From: Desulfoscipio geothermicus
Lineage (GTDB): Bacteria > Bacillota > Desulfotomaculia > Desulfotomaculales > Desulfallaceae
Direction of reading: 5' to 3'
Length of the DNA stretch: 64,000 nucleotides
Assembly: GCA_016841905.1 (NCBI GenBank)
Contig: JAENYF010000003.1
Span: forward strand, 24,001-88,000
How positions within the stretch are numbered: the first letter of the stretch is position 1; each line of letters starts with the position of its first letter. Below the pieces are notes generated by a model. The model was not told the DNA's origin and searched no databases. It worked only from the letters and a program-made list of their open reading frames with translations. The position numbers and the translations under genes were made by a program. Below, one piece after another: positions 1 through 7,798 of the stretch.

Positions 1-1104
1 CGGGTCGATATGTTTTAACACACCGGTATAGGTTGCAGCTATAAGCTGTATGGAACGGGTAATCACAGCGGATGCAATATTGCGCAGGGTCGTTCGCTCT
101 TCTAACGGTGAGCAGTGTATTTGGCAGATTGTTTTCAGCCAATGCGAGACGCCAGTTAAGTCCGGGCTTTTGTCGGCTAGTATTCCGGCTATATGTTCGG
201 CCTTTATTTGATATGGTGTATAGAATATTTCCGGCCGGCCGGATGCAAAAAGTAATTTTTTGTTAATAAAGTCTTGAATAATTATTCTGGTTAATTCACC
301 GATATACTGGCCGCCGACCATTTTTTCCAGGCACTGCTCTCCGGGTAATTGGCTTTGCCTGTCCAGCTGCAGATCGTAAGCAGTGGCCTGCAGTTCATTA
401 AAATTGCCGGATTCCATATTAATAATCATCGGTTGGCCTGTTATAGGTGAACTTGGCTCGAGATAACAGGTGTTATGGCCGGTGCCGCATATTGACCCTA
501 TATCCGCATGCCGGTCACCATAAGCCGCGGTTAGCAATGTGCCCACTGTGTCGTTGATAACGGCCATGGGCATAACCCGAGTTAAGTTTCTGACGGCCAG
601 CGCCTTTTGCAGCAGCTCGGCAACGTCCCGGCCTTCCACGCCGGAGGTTTGAATTTCTTTAGTCCATTTGATTAATACAGCCTGGTTAACCCCTGCTTGC
701 CGGCTGGGGAAGGAAAAGGTAAAGCCGAGGGAGTAAGATTGGTTGGGTACCAGGATAGTATCCATTGGCTCGGCAATAAACTGAAACAAATCGCTGCCGG
801 CAGTCTCCGGGCTGGTAAAGTCGTAGCCTTTTCCCCGGTCTCGCAGGGGAAACGACCGTCGCTGGAGAGTGCTGTAAGCCCCGTTGCCTTGGAGTTCTAC
901 CGTTAACACGCGTACATTGGTACCGCCGAAATCCACGGCCAGGTAAACACCCTTTTCCTGTCCGGTGGGCTTGGTCAAAAAGGAAGGCAGCATTTTTAAT
1001 GAACTGTTCTTACCGGCAAGGCCATCCGTCATGGCTTTCTGAAAACGGCTGGCGATGTCCAGTATTTGAGTTTCGGAAAGCATAAAATTGGCCAATGCTT
1101 GCAT
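1..1104 (-). CDS. Eukaryotic-type hexokinase (C-terminus beyond window)
   Basis: Minus-strand frame open from the ATG at 1102-1104 to the window edge (368 codons, no stop). It should phosphorylate glucose or another hexose with ATP in the cytosol. The phosphate-1 motif DFGGTNVRV is at residues 58-66, the sugar-binding SFPSRQ at 131-136, KWTKEIQTSGVEGRDV at 146-161, NDTVGT with the catalytic Asp at 184-189, and GTGHNTCY at 207-214. These are signatures of the hexokinase_1/hexokinase_2 fold of eukaryotes, not of bacterial glucokinase or ROK kinases. A GGGGGC SD-like site precedes the ATG. Family members usually have about 430-480 residues, so roughly 60-110 are missing off the edge. Confidence 0.9.
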   Translation of the reverse strand, partial: MQALANFMLSETQILDIASRFQKAMTDGLAGKNSSLKMLPSFLTKPTGQEKGVYLAVDFGGTNVRVLTVELQGNGAYSTLQRRSFPLRDRGKGYDFTSPETAGSDLFQFIAEPMDTILVPNQSYSLGFTFSFPSRQAGVNQAVLIKWTKEIQTSGVEGRDVAELLQKALAVRNLTRVMPMAVINDTVGTLLTAAYGDRHADIGSICGTGHNTCYLEPSSPITGQPMIINMESGNFNELQATAYDLQLDRQSQLPGEQCLEKMVGGQYIGELTRIIIQDFINKKLLFASGRPEIFYTPYQIKAEHIAGILADKSPDLTGVSHWLKTICQIHCSPLEERTTLRNIASAVITRSIQLIAATYTGVLKHIDP

Positions 1105-1312
1105 TTTGTCGCCCCCGGCATAATATTGAGTTGAGCAATAAATCCGGAAGGTCCGGTTCACCTTCCGGATTTATTATATTATGGATGCGCTTGACTGTTA
1201 AGCAGTGAGTGATAAAACCTCCGACGTTATCCAGCATTTGTTTGCGTTCCTCGTTAGCAACCAAGGGTACGGCGTAGCAGTTCATGTATTTAACGTTGGT
1301 AAATGCCGTCAA
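1010..1312 (-). CDS. Possible small ORF with strong SD, overlapping hexokinase start
   Basis: A TTG codon at 1310-1312 follows an AAGGAGAG site with a 7-nt spacer, 22 nt after the tautomerase stop codon, so ribosomes probably load here. The frame runs 100 codons and ends inside the hexokinase coding region in another frame. It also reads through a perfect 12-bp inverted repeat. The N-terminal ~45 residues (MTAFTNVKYMNCYAVPLV...) look protein-like but I do not recognise them. The tail overlapping hexokinase is probably not functional. It may be a degraded or frameshifted remnant. Confidence 0.3.
   Translation of the reverse strand: MTAFTNVKYMNCYAVPLVANEERKQMLDNVGGFITHCLTVKRIHNIINPEGEPDLPDLLLNSILCRGRQNASIGQFYAFRNSNTGHRQPFSESHDGWPCR
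1141..1171. terminator. Perfect 12-bp inverted repeat upstream of hexokinase
   Basis: AATCCGGAAGGT and its exact complement are separated by a 7-nt loop, 37 nt upstream of the hexokinase start and downstream of the tautomerase gene. There is no clean T tract on either side (TATTATATT follows on the plus strand). It could terminate the tautomerase transcript or act as a leader or operator element for hexokinase. Confidence 0.4.
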
Positions 1313-1333
1313 CTATCCACTCTCCTTATGGTT

Positions 1334-1519
1334 TTAGTCTTTATCGGACAGCAATATGCCTCCTACGCCCACGTTGTCGCGTTCCCTCTCCTCGATCAGT
1401 ACAATGATGGATTTTTCCGGCCGCTGGATTATTTCACTGGTAACTTTGGTGATGGCTTTGACTAGTTGCGACTTTTGTTCTCTGGTTAATATAGGGCCGT
1501 CCACGGTAATTACCGGCAT
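1334..1519 (-). CDS. 4-oxalocrotonate tautomerase family enzyme
   Basis: 61-residue protein beginning MPVITVDGPILTREQK. After Met removal, Pro-1 is the catalytic base of the family. The PVI..G..lt.eqK..Lv..iT pattern and the size match 4-OT/DmpI/YwhB-like tautomerases, which act as homohexamers or dimers of hexamers. SD GAAAGAGGTGA precedes the ATG. The physiological substrate cannot be inferred: no aromatic meta-cleavage genes are nearby. It lies between the pseudopilin gene and hexokinase, on the same strand as both. Confidence 0.85.
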   Translation of the reverse strand: MPVITVDGPILTREQKSQLVKAITKVTSEIIQRPEKSIIVLIEERERDNVGVGGILLSDKD

Positions 1520-1609
1520 GGTCAGTCACCTCTTTCCTTTTAGTATTATATTTATTATTTTTTTTAATGCTGGTTGGATATGCATGAGGGCAATGGCAAT
1601 GCGAACTTG

Positions 1610-2098
1610 TTATTCATTTGACAAAGGTGGCTGGTTACTGATCCTTGTCCGCCCCGTTATGGCGGCAACAATAACATATTGCATTTTTCCGGTCTTTTTA
1701 CTCTCCAATCTAATATTCCCGCCTACGACCGGCTTACCCTTGCCGGAGAATCTAATGTAATCGAGCGGGAAATTGGAAAAAGCCAAATCTATTCCGTCAG
1801 GCAATTGCACAATTGTCGAATTACTGTTGCCTGACGGAGCCGCAATAATATATTTATCGTCTATTAATCGCAGCCTAATATAGAAACTGTCGGAATCCTT
1901 AACCAGCGCTTCCTGCGCCACTGAACGAATATGCTGTTGTAACTGCATACACTCGGTTTGCAGTTGATGATTTGCAATGCAGTTATTCATAAACGGCACA
2001 GCTATGGCCATAAATATGCTCATGATCAGGATAACGATGGTTAGCTCGATTAATGAATATCCCTTATCCCTGGCGGTAAATGCTTTATAGTAATTCAT
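1610..2098 (-). CDS. GspH/FimT-like pseudopilin
   Basis: 162-residue protein with a class III (type IV prepilin) signal: a short positive leader ending KG, then YSLIELTIVILIMSIFMAIAV. Cleavage would fall after Gly with Glu at mature position 5, as prepilin peptidase requires. The hydrophobic helix is followed by a soluble region with little recognisable similarity, as is usual for GspH/FimT minor pseudopilins. It is divergent from the three-gene pilin-like cluster at 2365-4418. The likely processing enzyme is encoded at 6040. Confidence 0.8.
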   Translation of the reverse strand: MNYYKAFTARDKGYSLIELTIVILIMSIFMAIAVPFMNNCIANHQLQTECMQLQQHIRSVAQEALVKDSDSFYIRLRLIDDKYIIAAPSGNSNSTIVQLPDGIDLAFSNFPLDYIRFSGKGKPVVGGNIRLESKKTGKMQYVIVAAITGRTRISNQPPLSNE

Positions 2099-2165
2099 AT
2101 CTAACGCATTCCTTGAACTTCGTTTTGAATCAATTACTCAGTAAATTCATTTGTTTTTGCGTTGT

Positions 2166-2202
2166 TCTAAAAGAAGTTACAAAATTATGTAACTTTTTAG
2201 AA
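2166..2202. promoter_or_regulatory. Imperfect 37-bp palindrome between divergent pseudopilin genes
   Basis: TCTAAAA-ga-AGTTAC, an 8-nt AT loop, then GTAACT-t-TTTAGA lies in the 266-bp gap separating the divergent pilin-like genes (2098 and 2365). Its location suits an operator, or an RNA hairpin in a leader. No T tract typical of a terminator is present. Confidence 0.35.
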
Positions 2203-2364
2203 ATGTTTTTCTGTTTAGGCAGGAAATTTCTGATAATTGTATAAATTTTATCATATAGGCAGATTGTTGGGCAATAAAATCATTAGTTTTCAAACCTGAT
2301 TTCTGGTAACCACAGGATCATGAATATGGTTAATACGTTATCCGTTATCATGGGAGGGATACTT

Positions 2365-2745
2365 TTGCTTACTAATAAGCAGGGGTTTATCCTCATGGAA
2401 GTGATAAGCTCGGTATTAATATTGAGCATATGCTCTGTTGCCGTATTATTTGCTGTTACCACTTCAACATACCAGCTGGCGGGATCTATGCAGCGGCTTA
2501 AAGCAATAGAACTGGCTCATGGGAAGCTGGACGAAATAATGGGTTTGGAATTTGAAACCATTACATCAGTACCCAAAACAGACTGTCCTGCTTCTTTTGG
2601 CGAATATCAATATGCTGTAGACGTACAGTACGATGTCGAAAATAATAAATTTTTAAAGAATATCAACGTTACGGTATATTTTACTGAACCGGTATCCGGT
2701 CTTGAGAAATCTATAACTATTGCTGGGGCCAGAGCTAAAAGGTGA
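2365..2745 (+). CDS. PilV/GspI-like pseudopilin
   Basis: 126 residues from a TTG at 2365. I prefer this start to upstream in-frame codons because a GGGAGGG SD lies just before it and it gives the normal short leader (LLTNKQG) ahead of the mature FILMEVISSVLILSICSV helix, with Glu at +5. The C-terminal part matches the size of PilV/GspI minor pilins. The stop is 6 bp before the next gene, so the three genes are probably one operon. Confidence 0.75.
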   Translation: MLTNKQGFILMEVISSVLILSICSVAVLFAVTTSTYQLAGSMQRLKAIELAHGKLDEIMGLEFETITSVPKTDCPASFGEYQYAVDVQYDVENNKFLKNINVTVYFTEPVSGLEKSITIAGARAKR

Positions 2746-2751
2746 TGCATT

Positions 2752-3246
2752 ATGTTAAAGGTGTCCAAAATTGGTGGTTCTACTTTGGTTGGTTTGTTAG
2801 TGGCTATGTTTTTAATGGTTATAGTACTGGGTACTGCAAATTCTGTATTTGCTTTTTGTGTAAGAACCTGCTATTGGAACCTGAATAGACTGGAAGTGCA
2901 AGAAAACCTGCGCGTTGGTATAGACAGGATTTCCCGTGAGGTTCGTCAGGCGACTGAAATTACATCTATTGATAATAGTGGAAGTGGTCGGCTTATTTTT
3001 AAAGATCCACATGATAATGTGATTTCTTATCGGATAAGTAAAAGCGGTGATACTGAGGCAGCATATCAATTAATACGTTCTATAAACGGGTATGGCCATA
3101 ATCCGGTGGCTAGATATGTCACAGGGCTTGCTGTAGAAGCTGTTAATATGGGAACGGACACCTGTACAGTTCAGTTGAAAATAACCGGAGAAAAGGGCGA
3201 TAGCGGGACAATGGACGTAACCACAACTGTTATGCTGAGAAATTAG
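2752..3246 (+). CDS. PilW/GspJ-like pseudopilin, lacking the +5 glutamate
   Basis: 164 residues, leader MLKVSKIGG followed by STLVGLLVAMFLMVIVLG. The motif is a prepilin N-terminus of GspJ/PilW type, but mature position 5 is Gly (G-STLVG) where Glu is nearly universal. The following region (residues about 45-70: LEVQENLRVGIDRISREVRQATE) is the typical helix of PilW-like proteins. It would be an inner-membrane pseudopilin cut by prepilin peptidase. Loss of Glu-5 may reduce methylation or assembly. Confidence 0.75.
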   Translation: MLKVSKIGGSTLVGLLVAMFLMVIVLGTANSVFAFCVRTCYWNLNRLEVQENLRVGIDRISREVRQATEITSIDNSGSGRLIFKDPHDNVISYRISKSGDTEAAYQLIRSINGYGHNPVARYVTGLAVEAVNMGTDTCTVQLKITGEKGDSGTMDVTTTVMLRN

Positions 3247-3266
3247 AAAAATCAGGTGATTGGGTT

Positions 3267-4418
3267 GTGAAAAAGTCTCTGAGTGGCAAAGAAGGACAAA
3301 CCTTAGTTTTGGTGATAATGATAACCACTGTCCTTTTTATATTATCCTCGGCTTTGGGAACTATGTCCATAGGGAGTTATACGAATGTTGTTAGGGAGGA
3401 AGAGTATGTTAAGGCACATTGCGCAGCCGATGCCGGTATTGAAAAAACCATCGCTGCTATTAAAGAGAACGTTGGTTGGTTGAATAACTTACCCGCAGCC
3501 GGTAATAATGATGTTTTTACTCAGGTTTTCCCGGAAACACCGGTTAGTGATTATGTTACATATTCAGTCGGGGCAATAAAACAAAGGCATTATATTGGCA
3601 ATTCTTTATTAATTAATTCCCTTGGACGGTGTGAAAACGATGCCGGTGAATTGCTGGCCAAAAAAACATTAAGGTGTATGGTTGCTGTGTATGGTGTGGA
3701 AGATTATTTAAAGGGGCTTGCTGTCCTATCCGCCCAACCGGCTTCTTTTGATATGTACAATAATATAACAGTGGATGGTAGTATAATTATAAATGGCAGT
3801 ATTAACATACCGGACAATATGCTGGTCAATGGTGATATTTATGCTAGCGGTAATGTCACGGGTGATTGTGCTGGTCAAATACATAGCAATTACGATTACA
3901 TACCATCTTTCCCGGAACTGGACGAGAATTATTACTTGCAGAAGGCAACGGAAGACGGTCATGTTTTTTATAACGATGTGGAATTTGGTTCCGGCGGGGT
4001 TATAACAGATTATAACGGTTTTTATTATGTGGATGGTAACGTCAATGTTTCCGGTGATTACCAGGGGGCGGCATTGATTTTTTCCACCGGCGATATTAAT
4101 GTGACGGGAAATATGGAAACCGGCGTTTCCGGGGGAGAAAATACCGGTATAGGTAATGGAAGTTTAACACTGGTTGCTCTTGGGGATGTAGATATCCATA
4201 ACTTTAATATACATGCCAATATTATAGCCGGTGGCTCTTTATATGCTCAAGACGGCGCATCGCTTCATGGTGCGGCTTGCATTGGTGACTTGATATATGA
4301 ACCTGTGGGAGCGGGGTTATTTGAAATATGCCATGTTCTCAGCCCTGAGCCGGTGGACGGTGCCTTAACGGTTAATATTGAAACAAAATTATGGGAGGAA
4401 TCACGTGCCGTATTTTAA
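3267..4418 (+). CDS. PilX-like pilus-associated protein with β-helix-like repeats
   Basis: 383 residues from GTG 3267, after an AGGTGAT site. The leader KKSLSGKEG is followed by QTLVLVIMITTVLFILSSAL, a PilX_N-type N-terminus without Glu-5. Residues about 165-345 carry short Gly/Asn/Val-rich repeats (VDGSIIINGSI, VNGDIYASGNV, VDGNVNVSGDY, STGDINVTGNM), suggesting a right-handed β-helix or bactofilin-like surface domain. It is the last gene of the pilin-like cluster. No assembly ATPase, PilC/GspF or secretin is in the window, so any such machinery must be elsewhere. Confidence 0.65.
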   Translation: MKKSLSGKEGQTLVLVIMITTVLFILSSALGTMSIGSYTNVVREEEYVKAHCAADAGIEKTIAAIKENVGWLNNLPAAGNNDVFTQVFPETPVSDYVTYSVGAIKQRHYIGNSLLINSLGRCENDAGELLAKKTLRCMVAVYGVEDYLKGLAVLSAQPASFDMYNNITVDGSIIINGSINIPDNMLVNGDIYASGNVTGDCAGQIHSNYDYIPSFPELDENYYLQKATEDGHVFYNDVEFGSGGVITDYNGFYYVDGNVNVSGDYQGAALIFSTGDINVTGNMETGVSGGENTGIGNGSLTLVALGDVDIHNFNIHANIIAGGSLYAQDGASLHGAACIGDLIYEPVGAGLFEICHVLSPEPVDGALTVNIETKLWEESRAVF

Positions 4419-4620
4419 TCACATACACAATGCAGCAGATTTATCTATCATACCAATTATCTCCATGATATAATATTATTCGTGAGCAAAGTATAATAAA
4501 AATAATGCTTTGGAAGTAAAATATAGGTTGTTAATAAGTAGCCACTATAATTTGTTTGTTTTCAGGTTATTTTAGCATTTGCTGTTGTTTATATTAAATT
4601 TGAACTGGACGGTGAACGGT

Positions 4621-6018
4621 GTGCTGGATAAGGATACTTTAAGCGAGGTACTGGCCGTCGCATTAACCAACGGCGGCGATTTTGCCGATGTGTTTGTGGA
4701 GTATAAAAAACTGACCGGTATCGGTTGTGAGGACGGCAAAATTGAGCGTATCCACTCGGGTATTGATTCCGGGGCGGGAATCAGGGTTTTACTTGGCGAC
4801 ATCACTTCTTATGCCTATACCAATGATTTGAGCCGGGAGGGTTTGCTAAAGGCGGCCACAATTGTCAGTCATGCCGTGGCTGGCCAGGGCGGTGAGAAAA
4901 AAACTTTTGTGCTGCAGCGGGTAGAATCGCCGGTTAAATTTGAGGTACTGCAGCGGCCTGACCAAGTGAGTACCGAGCAGAAAGTCCATGCGGTGCGGGC
5001 TGCTGATGAGGCTGCGCGGGCGGTAGACCGGTCCAAAATCAAGCAGGTGATGGTTGGTTACGGCGATATTGTTCAGCGGGTGACCGTGGCCAATAGCCGG
5101 GGATATTTTGTGGAGGACGAGAGGATCCGCACCCGGCTGATGGTGAACGCAGTGGCGGCAGAAGGCGCGGTGATCCAAACAGGCTATGAGGCGGTGGGCA
5201 GTCATAGCGGTTTTGAGCTGCTGGAGCGATATAAACCGGAGGAGGTCGGTGTCGCAGCAGCCCGGCGGGCTGTGCAGATGTTGACGGCCAGGCCGGCGCC
5301 GGCGGGAAAGATGCCGGTCGTGTTGGCCGGAGAAGCGGGCGGCACTATGGTGCACGAGGCCTGCGGCCATGGGCTGGAGGCCGACCTGGTGCAAAAGGGG
5401 CTTTCCGTATACGCAGGGAAAAAAGGCCGGCAGGTGGCGGCGCCGTGTGTCACGGTGGTGGATGATGCCACATTGCCCGACCGCTATGGATCCTACAGCT
5501 TTGATGATGAGGGTGTGCCGGCCCGTAAAGTGGTGTTAATTGAGAACGGGATTTTGAAAGATTTTCTGTACGACCGGTTGACCGCTCACCGGGACGGGGT
5601 TGAGCCCAATGGCCACGGACGCCGGGAATCATACCAGCATAAGCCTATTCCTCGCATGGGCAATACTTATATCGCGCCAGGTCAGGATGACCCGGCCCAG
5701 ATTATCCGCGATGCCGGAAATGGCTTGCTTGTTAAAAAAATGGGCGGGGGGCAGGTTAATACCACGACCGGTGATTTTGTGTTCGATGTGGCTGAGGGCT
5801 ATTTAATTGAAAACGGCGTTGTTGGACCCCTGGTGCGCGGTGCTACGCTGACCGGCAACGGCCCCGCGGTACTCCGGCTTATCGAGGCAGTGGGCAGCGA
5901 CTTGGGCTTTACTATCGGCACCTGCGGCAAAGATGGTCAGGGTGTGCCGGTGAGTGATGCTCAGCCTACCATAAGAATAAAGGAACTAGTGGTTGGCGGT
6001 ACCGGTCACGGGGAGTAA
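4621..6018 (+). CDS. tldD: TldD/PmbA-family metalloprotease, TldD subunit
   Basis: 465 residues from a GTG at 4621, chosen because the next residues (LDKDTLSEVLAVAL) match TldD N-termini. The in-frame extension to 4579 has no SD. The zinc motif HEACGH (HExxxH) is near residue 245, followed by GLEADLV. TldD works with PmbA/TldE, encoded at 7799, as a heterodimeric peptidase that degrades unfolded peptides or matures modified peptides. The two partners are separated here by three unrelated genes. Confidence 0.92.
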   Translation: MLDKDTLSEVLAVALTNGGDFADVFVEYKKLTGIGCEDGKIERIHSGIDSGAGIRVLLGDITSYAYTNDLSREGLLKAATIVSHAVAGQGGEKKTFVLQRVESPVKFEVLQRPDQVSTEQKVHAVRAADEAARAVDRSKIKQVMVGYGDIVQRVTVANSRGYFVEDERIRTRLMVNAVAAEGAVIQTGYEAVGSHSGFELLERYKPEEVGVAAARRAVQMLTARPAPAGKMPVVLAGEAGGTMVHEACGHGLEADLVQKGLSVYAGKKGRQVAAPCVTVVDDATLPDRYGSYSFDDEGVPARKVVLIENGILKDFLYDRLTAHRDGVEPNGHGRRESYQHKPIPRMGNTYIAPGQDDPAQIIRDAGNGLLVKKMGGGQVNTTTGDFVFDVAEGYLIENGVVGPLVRGATLTGNGPAVLRLIEAVGSDLGFTIGTCGKDGQGVPVSDAQPTIRIKELVVGGTGHGE

Positions 6019-6039
6019 GAGTGAGGCTGAAGGATACAC

Positions 6040-6807
6040 GTGGAGAATGCCATGTATTTTGTTCAAGTGCTAGTGTTTATTATTGGTGCCTGCATCGGCA
6101 GCTTTCTTAATGTATGCATATACCGGTTGCCGCGGGGACAGTCGGTAGTGTCTAACCCGTCCCACTGTCCCGGCTGCGGCCGGCGGCTCGGGGTGCCGGA
6201 TTTGGTACCCCTGCTTAGTTATGTGCTGCTTAAAGGGCGCTGCCGTTATTGCGGAGAAAGAATATCCGCCCGGTATCCGCTGGTGGAATTGCTCACGGCG
6301 TTGCTGTTTGTGGGTGCCTATCATTTTTGGGGTTGGCAGTGGCAGACTGTAGCTATGTGGTTATTCTGTGCTGTGCTGGTCACTGCTGCGTTCATCGATT
6401 ACCAGCATAAAATCATTCCGGATGAGCTTATTTTAGCGGGGTGTGTGCTGGGCCTGCCTTTGGTTTTTTTATCTGGCCCAGGTAAATTAGTTGACGGGTT
6501 AGTTGGTTTTTTTGTTGCCGGGCTGTTATTTTTGTTCATTGCTGTTGTATCAAATGGAGGTATGGGGGGCGGTGATATCAAACTATCTGCGCTCATGGGT
6601 TTGTATCTGGGCTTCCCGAATATTATTGTTGCGCTCTTCAGCTCTTTTTTACTGGGTGGTCTATCGGGTATTGCTCTCCTGGCGCTGAGGGGAAAAAGCC
6701 GAAAGGATGCCGTGCCCTTTGGCCCTTTCCTGGCCTTTGGCGGTGTAATGGCGGCCTTTTATTCAGGCCCAATCATAAGGTGGTATTTGCACATTTCCGG
6801 GTTGTAG
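6040..6807 (+). CDS. Prepilin peptidase / N-methyltransferase (PilD/ComC family)
   Basis: 255-residue polytopic membrane protein. N-terminal GSFLNVCIYRLPRG and two CxxC pairs (CPGC, CRYC; residues about 44-73) are the zinc-binding methyltransferase-associated loop. Catalytic aspartates lie in FIDYQHKIIPD (about 125-135) and the GxGD-type motif GGGDIKLSALMG (about 176). It would cut and methylate the pseudopilins encoded at 1610-4418 and any competence pilins elsewhere. The GTG at 6040 follows AAGGATA. An ATG four codons in is an alternative. Confidence 0.93.
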   Translation: MENAMYFVQVLVFIIGACIGSFLNVCIYRLPRGQSVVSNPSHCPGCGRRLGVPDLVPLLSYVLLKGRCRYCGERISARYPLVELLTALLFVGAYHFWGWQWQTVAMWLFCAVLVTAAFIDYQHKIIPDELILAGCVLGLPLVFLSGPGKLVDGLVGFFVAGLLFLFIAVVSNGGMGGGDIKLSALMGLYLGFPNIIVALFSSFLLGGLSGIALLALRGKSRKDAVPFGPFLAFGGVMAAFYSGPIIRWYLHISGL

Positions 6808-6824
6808 CATGTGTATTTAAGTAA

Positions 6825-6859
6825 AAGTAAAGCACTCTATCAGCTGGAGTGCTTTACTT
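6825..6859. terminator. Bidirectional terminator between convergent genes
   Basis: A perfect 13-bp stem (AAGTAAAGCACTC and its complement, 9-nt loop) lies between the converging prepilin peptidase and DUF3243 genes. The A/T arms can provide U-rich 3' ends in both directions. Confidence 0.75.
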
Positions 6860-6902
6860 AACCGATGCTGCACTGCTTTGTTAATTACCATTGTCGCAAG
6901 TG

Positions 6903-7166
6903 CTATTGGTTTACTAGCTTGGTCATTAAACGGGCCAGGATTTGCCGCTCGTTTTGGTCGGCTACCTGCCACAGCTCTTTGATGGTTTGCTGTTCGGGGT
7001 TAGCTGGAGGCACACTTTGGGCCAGCAGATCGCCCACCTGATATGCTAGGGAATTGATTTTATCCTTGGGTATACCAAGTTCGTCGGCAAATTCCATGGC
7101 GTTTTTTAAATAGTTCTTCCAGGTTGGCCAGTCGGTGTTGAAATTCTGTCTGAAGTTAAAATCCAT
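6903..7166 (-). CDS. DUF3243 family protein
   Basis: 87-residue soluble protein (MDFNFRQNFNTDWPTWKNYL...). The pattern W..WK..L..A...a..lG...d.i...A...GD.La..v.P.NpEq..lkELW.va...E+..lA..m.kLV matches DUF3243 (YmfJ-like), widespread in spore-formers and without known function. SD AAGGTGGTGCAATATA precedes the ATG. It is a single gene, convergent with the prepilin peptidase. Confidence 0.85.
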   Translation of the reverse strand: MDFNFRQNFNTDWPTWKNYLKNAMEFADELGIPKDKINSLAYQVGDLLAQSVPPANPEQQTIKELWQVADQNERQILARLMTKLVNQ

Positions 7167-7443
7167 TATATTGCACCACCTTTTTGATTTGAATAACTAT
7201 TATGTAGTTTAAATGCTGTTTATATTTTCACCCGGGTTGCTAAAAGTTATGTACTAATCATGAGTTAATTTTTGCCAGCGTAACCAATGTCACACAGTGC
7301 GGGTAAGATTTATTTTAGCACAACTGCAAATAAAAAGGCATATGTTGTAGCACAAGAGCATAAAATGCATGTTTGATATTATGATGCCACGATGCCTGGA
7401 ATCGTATCCTGCTGGTGGTACTTCCATTAGGAGGTATTTTTTC

Positions 7444-7659
7444 ATGAAAATTGGCGATATTGTAACCCGGAAGGTAGCCGGGAAGGAAGCCCAGTTTTGT
7501 GTTATTGGTTTTTATACAGATCAGCAGACTGAGCAGAGGGTAGCCATAGTGGCTATGCTGGATCCCAATCTAGTGGTTCAAGTTTCCGTCCAGGAGCTGG
7601 CACCGGTTACATTTAAAGATTTGATTGCTCTGACTGCCAATTCGTGTTTTATGCATTAA
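7444..7659 (+). CDS. Small protein resembling the N-terminal domain of YabG
   Basis: 71 residues from the ATG at 7444, which has an AGGAGG SD. The opening MKIGDIVTRKVAGKEAQFCV and the following strand pattern resemble the N-terminal SH3-like part of the sporulation protease YabG (MKIGD.V.RKSYG...F.V), but the catalytic part is absent. It is monocistronic with its own terminator. Function unknown. A small β-barrel adaptor or RNA/protein-binding role is possible. Confidence 0.55.
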   Translation: MKIGDIVTRKVAGKEAQFCVIGFYTDQQTEQRVAIVAMLDPNLVVQVSVQELAPVTFKDLIALTANSCFMH

Positions 7660-7683
7660 CTGCCGTAATGGCAGTTTTTTTTT
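7658..7683 (+). terminator. Intrinsic terminator
   Basis: AACTGCC, 5-nt loop, GGCAGTT, then an uninterrupted T tract directly after the 71-residue protein's stop codon. Confidence 0.9.
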
Positions 7684-7798
7684 GCCCTGATCTGCGTTGG
7701 GGCAAAATTTTTGCTGCATGTTTAATATTGGCACTTAAAGGAATAGTTTGTTTTTCATTGAATTATAATAACTTAATTGAGAGGAGCGAGAAAACGAT

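Noticed and set aside
4846-5394. Long minus-strand frame opposite tldD
   Set aside because: Antisense shadow of a high-GC coding region; no SD and no recognisable protein features.
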